From NCBI GenBank assembly GCA_947177325.1, contig CAMWUH010000045.1:1-10702 (forward strand): a stretch of DNA of 10,702 bases, in the 5' to 3' direction. The translations under genes and the position numbers were made by a program. Origin of the DNA: an uncultured Bacteroidales bacterium (lineage in GTDB: Bacteria > Bacteroidota > Bacteroidia > Bacteroidales > Muribaculaceae). How positions within the stretch are numbered: the stretch's first letter is position 1; every line of letters begins with the position of its first letter. Shown piece after piece: positions 1 to 6,483 of this stretch. The notes under the pieces were generated by a model. The model made no database searches, was not told the origin of the DNA, and saw nothing but the letters and a program-made list of their open reading frames with translations.

Positions 1-1336
1 AAAGTTTCCCCTCTGAGGGAGTGGCTACCCGCCGCCCTTGAAGGTCATAATAGACTCCACGTTCATCAATTGCGTCTTTTTCGATTGCTTCAACTTCCGT
101 GTCTTCAAATCCTGTGGGGAAGCTCTCGGTTTCAACTATATTTTCAAAGTCGGTCCACCCCTTCGCCGACCGATACAACTCCTTTGTTCCAGTCGGTACA
201 TAGAGAGTCAATGTTTTCGGCACATATTCAAATGGGGAAGCACCTGTCGTTTCGTTGAATACCAGCGTGGGAGGCACGTTCGCTCCGCAATAAATCTCTT
301 TTAGCGATGAGCACGATATGAAACACTCTTTTTGGATGCTTGTCGTGGTTGAGGGCAGATTAACCCTTTCCAAAGAGTAGCAATTGGCAAACATTTCAGG
401 AGTCAACGAGGTGAAGCCCTCCTCGATATACAAGCTTTTGAGATATTGGCAGCCTGCAAACTGATTTCTGCCCGAAGTCTCTTTGAGTGATTGAGGCAAC
501 CAAAGGTTAGTTACGGCACACCCTCCGAAAGCTAAATTTCCAATAGTCTTTATACCATTCTCCATAACGAGTCTTGAAAAGCCGGTTTGGTAAAATGCTA
601 TTTCGTCGATTGTTCGAGGAGTGTGCATGAAACATAAAATCCCCTTTAGATTATGACACTCTCTGAATGCGGCATAGCCAACTTCCATTAATCCGTAAGG
701 CAGAGTAAAGGGGCTGTCAGCGCCGTTTTTTAAACCGGTGTAGCAAAAAGCTGTCTCACCTATCTTTTCCAAAAAATAAGGAAATGTGACAGATTCCAAA
801 TCCATAGCTACGTAAAACGCATCCGTGCCAATTGATTTGATCCTCTCGGGTAATACAACTCTTTGGAGTTGAATGATATAAATTGCTTTTTCTTGTGGCT
901 TGTATTGCACCTCGCGATGATAGAATGCTCCATTGGGAATGCAATCATCCTCAGGTTGCGCTTTCCGGAGATTGAGCTCAGTCAGGTTTCCATAGAAAGT
1001 TGCTTCCCATAGAGTTTGGAAGTCGCTATCGTTTATTGGCCCCTCGATAATGAGTGATTCGACAGTTTCCTTTTTGTCGCCGAGCAACCTGGCCAATTGC
1101 CCTGACTCAGTAGTAGTTATCGTCATTTCACTATCAGTCGTAGTGGCCCTTCCGGTTTGTTTTGGCAACATTAAGCGCTCAATTTTTTCGATTGTTTCGG
1201 TAAATCTTCGTTGCGACATCTCAGTTATGGACTCGGCCTTATCTTTATCAAGCACTTTGCAAAGATATTCTTTCGAGGTCTGTTGGCCCCATACAGCTAC
1301 CGGAAATAGTGCAATAAAAAATAGTAGTCTTTTCAT
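1..1336 (-). CDS. Secreted BspA-like leucine-rich-repeat protein, 3' end cut by window edge
   Basis: An open frame of 445 codons runs from the ATG at 1336 to the left edge without a stop. The N-terminus MKRLLFFIALFPVAVWG then QQ is a signal peptide (cleavage near residue 17). Residues about 86-125 look like the N-terminal cap of BspA-type proteins. Residues about 155-350 are tandem LRR_5 units of the form I..IG..AF..C..L..V.LP. A 'LYVP.G....Y....GW..FENI' closing segment lies at about 378-401, and 'YYDLQGRRV' at 429-437 is the tail common in Prevotella/Muribaculaceae secreted proteins, so only some 10-15 residues are probably missing. The family is associated with surface attachment and protein binding; the ligand is unknown. 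The gene starts 75 bp after the C13 peptidase gene on the same strand, and the gap is AT-rich with only a weak -7-like box, so it is probably the last or a late gene of that operon. Confidence 0.88.
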   Translation of the reverse strand, partial: MKRLLFFIALFPVAVWGQQTSKEYLCKVLDKDKAESITEMSQRRFTETIEKIERLMLPKQTGRATTTDSEMTITTTESGQLARLLGDKKETVESLIIEGPINDSDFQTLWEATFYGNLTELNLRKAQPEDDCIPNGAFYHREVQYKPQEKAIYIIQLQRVVLPERIKSIGTDAFYVAMDLESVTFPYFLEKIGETAFCYTGLKNGADSPFTLPYGLMEVGYAAFRECHNLKGILCFMHTPRTIDEIAFYQTGFSRLVMENGIKTIGNLAFGGCAVTNLWLPQSLKETSGRNQFAGCQYLKSLYIEEGFTSLTPEMFANCYSLERVNLPSTTTSIQKECFISCSSLKEIYCGANVPPTLVFNETTGASPFEYVPKTLTLYVPTGTKELYRSAKGWTDFENIVETESFPTGFEDTEVEAIEKDAIDERGVYYDLQGRRVATPSEGKL

Positions 1337-1411
1337 TATTTAAAATTTTAAGCGAATTATTTCGTAAATATAATAATATTATTGAAATAAATTTAATTAT
1401 GTTTACACTTT

Positions 1412-4039
1412 TTACAAATTTATTTTAATTTGATCTAAAATACGTCCATTAACACTATACGTTACGACATAAATTCCCTCTCTAAGTCCATTTTTACTGA
1501 TTTCAGCTTGAACATTTCCTTTAGGAATAGTTAGACTTGTTACGGAAGTAGAATACGAAGTTGCAACGATAGAGATTTCGGCATTAAGAGGGACAGGATT
1601 TTCAAATTCAATTTTTATATCATCGTCTTCAACATTGACTGACTTGATATAATTGTTGGTTTTCAATGAAATGCTGTCCATAGCTATTTGACCATCTTTG
1701 GTTGTAGCCTGTACAGTAAATTCGTTATTGTCAAGAGTAGGGAAAACTTCAACGCTTGAACTATCGCCAATCTTTTCTCCTTTTGAATTTAACCATCTTA
1801 CTGTAGTAAACTCTTCATTATCGAATGAAAGCTCAACTCCGCCATTATCAGTGTCGTACTGGACGATTTCAGAATCGCCTAATACTATTAATTCATGGGT
1901 CTCTACAATAAATGTTTCACCTCCAATTATCTCTCCGTTTTGATTACGTTGTATCAAGTCAAAAGTATAAGTTTTGTTTACCGGATAATAATTCTTGAAA
2001 TCAACGCTTAAACTAATTTTGTCAAATTCCTTGGGAGCCATTTCAATCGCTTCAATTCGGCTGTTGGAAGCCTCAATTTTTATCCTGCGAGGAGTTGTTA
2101 ATTTTTTGATTCCTACGCCTTGAAAACCGCCCGATTCCCAGTCAGAATAAATGGTTTGACTCATGCCGAGTTCTACATCGCCGATAGTAAATAATGCAGC
2201 ATCAGATTGTGTCCTTGGTCTGAATTCAAGTGTATATAGATCTTGTGCATCTACTACATTTCTGACGTATACATTAATGTCTTTCCCATAATCTTCTGTT
2301 CTGATTATAGAGAGATTTTTCTGAACATGGTCATTCTTGCCTGCGATGTTAAAATAAGTGACACCGTCTTGGTATCCATCATCGTAAGGTAAATCCATTA
2401 TTTTTGCGCACAAACAATAATGAAATTGAGACCCCGGAGTTACAGACATTAATTGTGGAAGAGCCCAAGTATGCTTTATCAGCCTTTCTTCTCCACTGCG
2501 GATTGCGGGTATGAAGATAGGTTCCAAATGGCCACCCGTAACTCTCCCTTCGCTATTTGTTTCTCTGCCTTTCCATGATGCCGGTCTTATGCCTGTTGAA
2601 GCCTCCGCCCAGTAAATATGCAAATATTTTCCGATGCCATCATAATCCTTTTTTCCTCGGTTTCTAACTTTTACATATATATGGCACAATCTGTGATCAA
2701 ACGAATAATAGGGATTTTCATGTTTGTAAACATTATCGTCCTCGTTTCTAATACAAACAGCAGGGCTGTCCCAAAAAATATCGGTAGTAATATTGGGCTC
2801 TTTCCCTGTGTCTGCTTCATTATCTTGCATATATAAATCAACCGCCTTTACTACTCTGTTAAATGCGAGATCTTCTCCAATGGATAAAGGAGTAGAATTA
2901 TACTGAGGATGTTCATCTCGTCGGTCATTATTCTTAGCATACAAAAATGCTTCTTCCATTGTGATAATACCATCGCCATTTGTATCTGCATTTACTTTTG
3001 TCTGATTGTGATTTGCTCCGTTAATCGCGGATGTCCAATGGTAAACAAACTCGTCAAACGGGATATCTCCGCAAGAATAAGAAGATTCATCTTCAGCAGA
3101 TGCAGTCGCTACGACACAACCAACCTTTGTTAATTCAGTTATAAATCCCCCTGAATGACATTGGCCCAAAACTACATTAACATTAACGTTATTTTCTAAA
3201 AATGGTGATAGCATATTGGCTAACTCATAATCAAAAAGTCGAGCGCCGTGCCAAAGAACTATATATGACTGGTTATCAGCAGTTATGCCGCCATGGTCTA
3301 TTACATAAATAAATAGATGGTCGTCTTCCCTAAGTTCTGTGGAAAGCTGTAACAACGTTTGTGAGATATTACTTCGGTTGGCTGCAAGTATTTGCTCATT
3401 TACTCCGTCAAAATCAAGGTCAAGAGATTGCGATTTATATCCATCAGGTGTAATCTGATCATCTCCCGGATCATCACCATCTGACATTATTGGGTAAATA
3501 TGATTCTTCGGTATCCCGTAAGTATTAACTAATGTCTGATATATGAAAGAGCAATCATTCCAATATCTTAAATAATTTGAATAACAATATCCACCACCAC
3601 TAATAATTAATGCGTAAGTATGGCTTGCTGCGATATTATCTGTATTGGTAGAAGAAGTTTTATGTACCAATGGTTTTACAGTCGAAGCCGAGCCATAACG
3701 ATTCCTGATGTAGCCCGGCTCATAATCGGCTGAAGGTGGCATTGAAACTGCTGGATTTAAAAATTCCCTTAAGATGTAAGAGTTAGGTGGGAAAGGGCCT
3801 TTTTTGGGAATGGAAATATGGTAGCATAGATGCTCCCAACCTTTCATCGGTTCTGCATCTACTAATACTTGCCACTTAGAATTTTCTACATCGTCATAAA
3901 TATAGTAGTCATAATCATACTTTGCGAATTTTCGCATTACGATGTCAAGGGCATCCTGTCTGGAATAATCGTATTGCTGAGCTTTTACTGAGCAAAAGCC
4001 TGAAATGTACAAGATTACAAAAAGTAGAAATTTTTTCAT
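1412..4039 (-). CDS. Secreted C13 (legumain-like) family cysteine peptidase, multidomain
   Basis: This 875-residue exported protein has a signal peptide at 1-20 (cleavage after VKA). An N-terminal region (about 21-130) contains the 'GWEH' stretch seen in related Bacteroidetes proteins. The caspase-fold (clan CD) peptidase domain covers about 138-395: the predicted catalytic His is H249 in YVIDHGG and the Cys is C294 in VVLGQCHSGGF, each after a hydrophobic strand as the clan requires. The acidic segments 186-194 and 207-212 are typical of bacterial C13 members. An EF-hand-like loop at 352-363 (D352, N354, D356, I358, T360, E363) follows. Residues about 420-600 form a CARDB-like module with VKVRNRG at 456-462, then Ig-like beta modules. 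The last 25 residues (GLREGIYVV...INL) resemble a type IX secretion sorting tail, so export to the surface is plausible. Legumains cut after Asn/Asp; specificity here is unknown. The gene lies 38 bp after the small secreted protein gene. Both catalytic residues are present, so it is probably active. Confidence 0.87.
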   Translation of the reverse strand: MKKFLLFVILYISGFCSVKAQQYDYSRQDALDIVMRKFAKYDYDYYIYDDVENSKWQVLVDAEPMKGWEHLCYHISIPKKGPFPPNSYILREFLNPAVSMPPSADYEPGYIRNRYGSASTVKPLVHKTSSTNTDNIAASHTYALIISGGGYCYSNYLRYWNDCSFIYQTLVNTYGIPKNHIYPIMSDGDDPGDDQITPDGYKSQSLDLDFDGVNEQILAANRSNISQTLLQLSTELREDDHLFIYVIDHGGITADNQSYIVLWHGARLFDYELANMLSPFLENNVNVNVVLGQCHSGGFITELTKVGCVVATASAEDESSYSCGDIPFDEFVYHWTSAINGANHNQTKVNADTNGDGIITMEEAFLYAKNNDRRDEHPQYNSTPLSIGEDLAFNRVVKAVDLYMQDNEADTGKEPNITTDIFWDSPAVCIRNEDDNVYKHENPYYSFDHRLCHIYVKVRNRGKKDYDGIGKYLHIYWAEASTGIRPASWKGRETNSEGRVTGGHLEPIFIPAIRSGEERLIKHTWALPQLMSVTPGSQFHYCLCAKIMDLPYDDGYQDGVTYFNIAGKNDHVQKNLSIIRTEDYGKDINVYVRNVVDAQDLYTLEFRPRTQSDAALFTIGDVELGMSQTIYSDWESGGFQGVGIKKLTTPRRIKIEASNSRIEAIEMAPKEFDKISLSVDFKNYYPVNKTYTFDLIQRNQNGEIIGGETFIVETHELIVLGDSEIVQYDTDNGGVELSFDNEEFTTVRWLNSKGEKIGDSSSVEVFPTLDNNEFTVQATTKDGQIAMDSISLKTNNYIKSVNVEDDDIKIEFENPVPLNAEISIVATSYSTSVTSLTIPKGNVQAEISKNGLREGIYVVTYSVNGRILDQIKINL

Positions 4040-4055
4040 GTGAGTAATATTATTG

Positions 4056-4076
4056 GTGGGTAAATGTTTTCCCCAC
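4056..4076 (-). other. Intercistronic hairpin between small secreted protein and C13 peptidase
   Basis: GTGGG...CCCAC closes a 9-bp stem with one internal mismatch (4061/4071) and a 3-nt loop (4065-4067). It starts one base after the stop codon of the upstream gene and ends 16 bases before the peptidase ATG. There is no U-run after the stem, so it is a poor intrinsic terminator. It could act as a 3'-end stabiliser or RNA-processing site that sets the ratio of the two proteins. The structure is read by eye; the function is inferred. Confidence 0.45.
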
Positions 4077-4077
4077 T

Positions 4078-4452
4078 TTAAAATGATAGAAATCCCGAGA
4101 AGACGCGACCGTCGTCAGTAGTGCAATTGATTTCATATTCTCCCATTAAAACGGGAATATCTACACGGGGAAATTCGGCCGTTGCAACCCCGCTCCACTG
4201 GTTGGTCTCCCCAATTAGATCTACTGTGATAAAAATAACTCCTGCCGGCAGCTGAAAATAAAGATGCTCGCTGTCGTATGCACACATGATAAAGACGCGT
4301 GAAGGGGCCTCCGGGCGAGTTGTAGTGTGTCTTTTCTGGCTTAGAACAGTTGTAGCTGTAGGATGTTGTGTCGAGTTATCATTTCGATCAGCGACAACCT
4401 GTAACGGTAGAGAAACAATAACAAAAAACAGTAAAAAATTCAAGAGTTTCAT
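4078..4452 (-). CDS. Small secreted protein of unknown function, DUF3244-like in shape
   Basis: This 124-residue protein begins with a clear signal peptide (MKLLNFLLFFVIVSLPLQVVA, cleavage near A21). A polar Thr/Ser-rich linker follows (about 22-50), then about 75 residues of alternating hydrophobic strands typical of a small beta-sandwich. The end, with GEYEIN at 104-109, a GRVFSG turn at 115-120 and a short hydrophobic finish, recalls the small exported Bacteroidetes proteins filed under DUF3244, but I cannot confirm the family. C57 and C110 are its only mature cysteines and could pair. It is the first gene after the promoter at 4481-4488 and precedes the C13 peptidase by 38 bp. Small beta-barrel partners of cysteine proteases (staphostatin-like inhibitors beside C10 proteases) are known in Bacteroides, so an inhibitor or chaperone role is possible but unproven. 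Confidence 0.78.
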   Translation of the reverse strand: MKLLNFLLFFVIVSLPLQVVADRNDNSTQHPTATTVLSQKRHTTTRPEAPSRVFIMCAYDSEHLYFQLPAGVIFITVDLIGETNQWSGVATAEFPRVDIPVLMGEYEINCTTDDGRVFSGFLSF

Positions 4453-4465
4453 GGGATAATAATGT

Positions 4466-4480
4466 TGGTTTAATCAACCA
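4466..4480. repeat. Inverted repeat TGGTT-N5-AACCA next to the -7 box
   Basis: A perfect 5-bp inverted repeat (4466-4470 with 4476-4480, loop TAATC) directly abuts the -7 box of the minus-strand operon, so it covers the expected transcription start and 5' leader. It could be a small operator or a leader hairpin. Five base pairs in AT-rich DNA can arise by chance. Confidence 0.3.
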
Positions 4481-4488
4481 CAAAATTA
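4481..4488 (-). promoter_or_regulatory. -7 box of the secreted-protein operon promoter
   Basis: Read on the minus strand this is TAATTTTG, a perfect match to the Bacteroidetes primary-sigma -7 consensus TAnnTTTG. It lies 28 bp before the ATG at 4452, giving a predicted leader of roughly 20-25 nt. No good TTTG (-33) element is seen at the usual distance; that area instead holds an inverted repeat, CTAAAA-N7-TTTTAG (4500-4518), which may hint at activator dependence. The promoter is predicted from sequence only. Confidence 0.55.
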
Positions 4489-4499
4489 TTGAATTATAA

Positions 4500-4583
4500 C
4501 TAAAAAGTTAAATTTTAGCGTGTGTTTTTCTTGGTTTTTACTATTTTTAAATAATTGATAATCAATCATATATCTAATAGATA
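4500..4583. repeat. Cluster of short AT-rich palindromes upstream of the operon promoter
   Basis: Three perfect short inverted repeats occur in the gap between the TPR gene and the secreted-protein operon: CTAAAA-N7-TTTTAG (4500-4518), TTGATAATCAA (4555-4565) and TATCTAATAGATA (4571-4583). They could be regulator sites placed -20 to -105 from the predicted transcription start. The DNA is very AT-rich, so chance is a strong alternative. Nothing else coding or structural is apparent in the 250-bp gap (4453-4702). Confidence 0.25.
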
Positions 4584-4702
4584 CTTGTTTCCTTTTGGTG
4601 TGAAAATTCTGATTGGTTATAAAATTGTTGAAATTCAGCTTATTAGGTTTAATGATGTCATTTACGTTATTTTGGCTCTTTCACTGTAATGTATAGCTGT
4701 TA

Positions 4703-6346
4703 CTATTGAAAAAATCTTAAGTATTTATTAGATTTTGAAATTTCCAGTTTTTTTATTTTATCTTTTAGCCTGCGTTTTCGTTCATAAACTTTTTCAATTC
4801 TTTCTTCTTGTAATAATAATGAAATTGTTGGGAAGGATAATTTGAGGACCGTGAAAATAAATAATCGATAATCCGACTCTTTCAGCAACGGGAAATCGGA
4901 TTTAAATTCAGAGTAAAGATTATGATAAGTAAGATTGATTTGTTCTCCAATCTGTTCAATTTTTTCGGTACTAAGAGTAAGTTCATCAAGAAGCGTAGTT
5001 ACTTTGTCTGCTATCATCCTTCTTGTTTTACTCACATCCTTGCTTTTAAGGACGATTGCAGTTAGTTCATCCAATAATTTATATTGGTTGGCATTTAAAA
5101 AATCAATTATTTTTGAGTTCTCTATATTGAGGGTTTTCAATTCATCAAGAGAAAATTGTAGTTGGTTGGCAAAAGCTACTTTACTTGCAATTACACGTTT
5201 TTGTCGGTGATTAATGATTACGAAGCTCAGATACAATAATACGAACAGCAAGCCCAAAGTCAGAATTACTACAACGTATCGAGCTTGTTTATTCTTGTTC
5301 TTAGCATCTGCCAACTGTTTTGATAAGCGATAAAAGTCGGTGATATTGGTAGTTAAATTGTGACTTATACTTTCGCGAATTACCGACTCACTAAGCATCC
5401 CTAAGGAGTCCAGATCCGTAAAAGCTTTGGCTACATTTCCTTGTTTTTCATAAATACGGGATCTTATTTTGTATTTCCAAATGGAATTTTTGTCAGAAAC
5501 TTGTTTCAATAAATTTTCTGACAGCTTTTGTTCCCCGATTTCCAAAAGGCAATAACTCAATAAAAAGGAATCTTTGGTCTCTGCGTATCCGGTTTGGCAG
5601 GCCTTTTCAAATGAAATGGTTGCTTGGTTAAATTGATTATTTCGAAAGCAGGCATATCCTTTAAGTTGATCACTACAAAATAATAAATATTTATCATCAA
5701 ACTTATTGGCTGAATCTGAAAGTTGATAAGAAATATCAATTGAAGTATTCGTCATTCCGTTATTTGCGTATGCGGTTCCCAAATCGTTGAGCGCATAATT
5801 GATGTATGGTTGACGTCCGCTCCTCAATGTATATTCATACTCTTTCTTCGCATATTCCAATTCCTCTGCTGCATTATAGTGATCGGAATATATATCGGCA
5901 ATTCCTCGGCAGGCCATCCCCGCCCAAAACCATTCCTCTTGTTCCTCTGCCATATCTTTGGCCTGGAAATAGAGCGAAATCGCTTTCGGACTGTCTCCGA
6001 GAAGATAAGTGGTTCTGCCATAATAATATACGGCAGGGATGGCGTGCGCCATATCCCCATTGCTCAAAAAATAGTCGGCCGATTGAGCTATCAGTGTGTC
6101 ACTCTCCTCCTCAATATGTTTTTTTATCCTGGCCTCAGTCTGCAAAAGCCCATAGAGAGCCCGCTCCTTATCTGTTTTTAATGTTTCAGGGTGGATTGCC
6201 TCAAGAATTGTCAGAGCCGAGTCGGGCATTTCATCTATTACTGACTCGGCTTGAAGAAGCAGGTCAAAGTACTCGCTATTTCTGCAACTGCTCGCTAAAG
6301 AGGCAATCATAATAATCAACAAAAATGTTATCTTTTTCTTAGGCAT
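4703..6346 (-). CDS. Membrane TPR regulator with lipobox and C-terminal HTH-like domain
   Basis: Starting at the ATG at 6346, the protein has 547 residues. It opens with a lipoprotein signal, basic PKKK, a hydrophobic core and lipobox LASSC (C21). TPR-like helical pairs follow (about 30-340, such as AIPAVYYYGRTTYLLGD near 102-118). One TM helix lies at about 357-378, then basic residues and a coiled-coil segment. A C-terminal region (about 484-540) has the pattern FPLLKESDYRLFIF...VYERKRRLKDKI. This layout is known in Bacteroidetes as a one-component sensor: periplasmic TPRs, one TM, and a cytoplasmic HTH resembling the DNA-binding end of LuxR-type proteins. An in-frame ATG at 6430 would add 28 residues, but it would bury the lipobox and lies upstream of the -7 box at 6400-6407, so 6346 is preferred. 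Its role is probably transcription control of nearby genes; the signal is unknown. Confidence 0.83.
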   Translation of the reverse strand: MPKKKITFLLIIMIASLASSCRNSEYFDLLLQAESVIDEMPDSALTILEAIHPETLKTDKERALYGLLQTEARIKKHIEEESDTLIAQSADYFLSNGDMAHAIPAVYYYGRTTYLLGDSPKAISLYFQAKDMAEEQEEWFWAGMACRGIADIYSDHYNAAEELEYAKKEYEYTLRSGRQPYINYALNDLGTAYANNGMTNTSIDISYQLSDSANKFDDKYLLFCSDQLKGYACFRNNQFNQATISFEKACQTGYAETKDSFLLSYCLLEIGEQKLSENLLKQVSDKNSIWKYKIRSRIYEKQGNVAKAFTDLDSLGMLSESVIRESISHNLTTNITDFYRLSKQLADAKNKNKQARYVVVILTLGLLFVLLYLSFVIINHRQKRVIASKVAFANQLQFSLDELKTLNIENSKIIDFLNANQYKLLDELTAIVLKSKDVSKTRRMIADKVTTLLDELTLSTEKIEQIGEQINLTYHNLYSEFKSDFPLLKESDYRLFIFTVLKLSFPTISLLLQEERIEKVYERKRRLKDKIKKLEISKSNKYLRFFQ

Positions 6347-6399
6347 AGCTTCTGATTTTTGAAAATCGGTCATATTGTAGATCTCATTTGAGTATTTCA

Positions 6400-6407
6400 C
6401 AAAGTTA
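6400..6407 (-). promoter_or_regulatory. -7 box of the TPR regulator promoter
   Basis: The minus strand reads TAACTTTG, a perfect TAnnTTTG. The expected start of transcription is near 6394, leaving a leader of about 48 nt before the ATG at 6346. The -33 region has only a poor match (around ATGG). The box decides the start codon: the upstream in-frame ATG at 6430 would not be on the transcript. Confidence 0.55.
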
Positions 6408-6445
6408 GCCCATTTTTCTTTAGTTACCATACTCTTAAAAGGCTT

Positions 6446-6479
6446 TTTGTACTCGGTTAAAAAAAAATCGCTAAATTTG
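6446..6479 (+). promoter_or_regulatory. neuC operon promoter with A9 spacer tract
   Basis: A -33 TTTG (6446-6449) and a perfect -7 box TAAATTTG (6472-6479) are separated by 22 bp, a little longer than the usual spacing of about 19-21. The spacer contains nine consecutive A (6459-6467). The -7 box ends only 4 bp before the neuC ATG, so the predicted transcription start falls on or next to the A of the start codon, meaning a leaderless or nearly leaderless mRNA. Confidence 0.6.
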
Positions 6480-6483
6480 CGTT

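Noticed and set aside
38..304. Plus-strand open frame near the left edge
   Set aside because: It is opposite the C-terminal part of the LRR protein, whose minus-strand frame shows the family pattern throughout.
1340..1382. Perfect AT-only palindromes TTAAAATTTTAA (1340-1351) and AATAATATTATT (1371-1382) before the LRR gene
   Set aside because: The gap is almost pure A/T, where such palindromes are expected by chance; a weak TATATTTA box there is not enough to call a promoter.
4056..4076. Hairpin as an intrinsic terminator
   Set aside because: No U-rich run follows on the minus strand and the next gene starts 16 bases later.
5806..6312. Plus-strand open frame of 168 codons opposite the TPR gene
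   Set aside because: It is antisense to a clearly coding frame, its protein is low in recognisable pattern and Pro/Arg/Ser-rich, and no promoter is seen.
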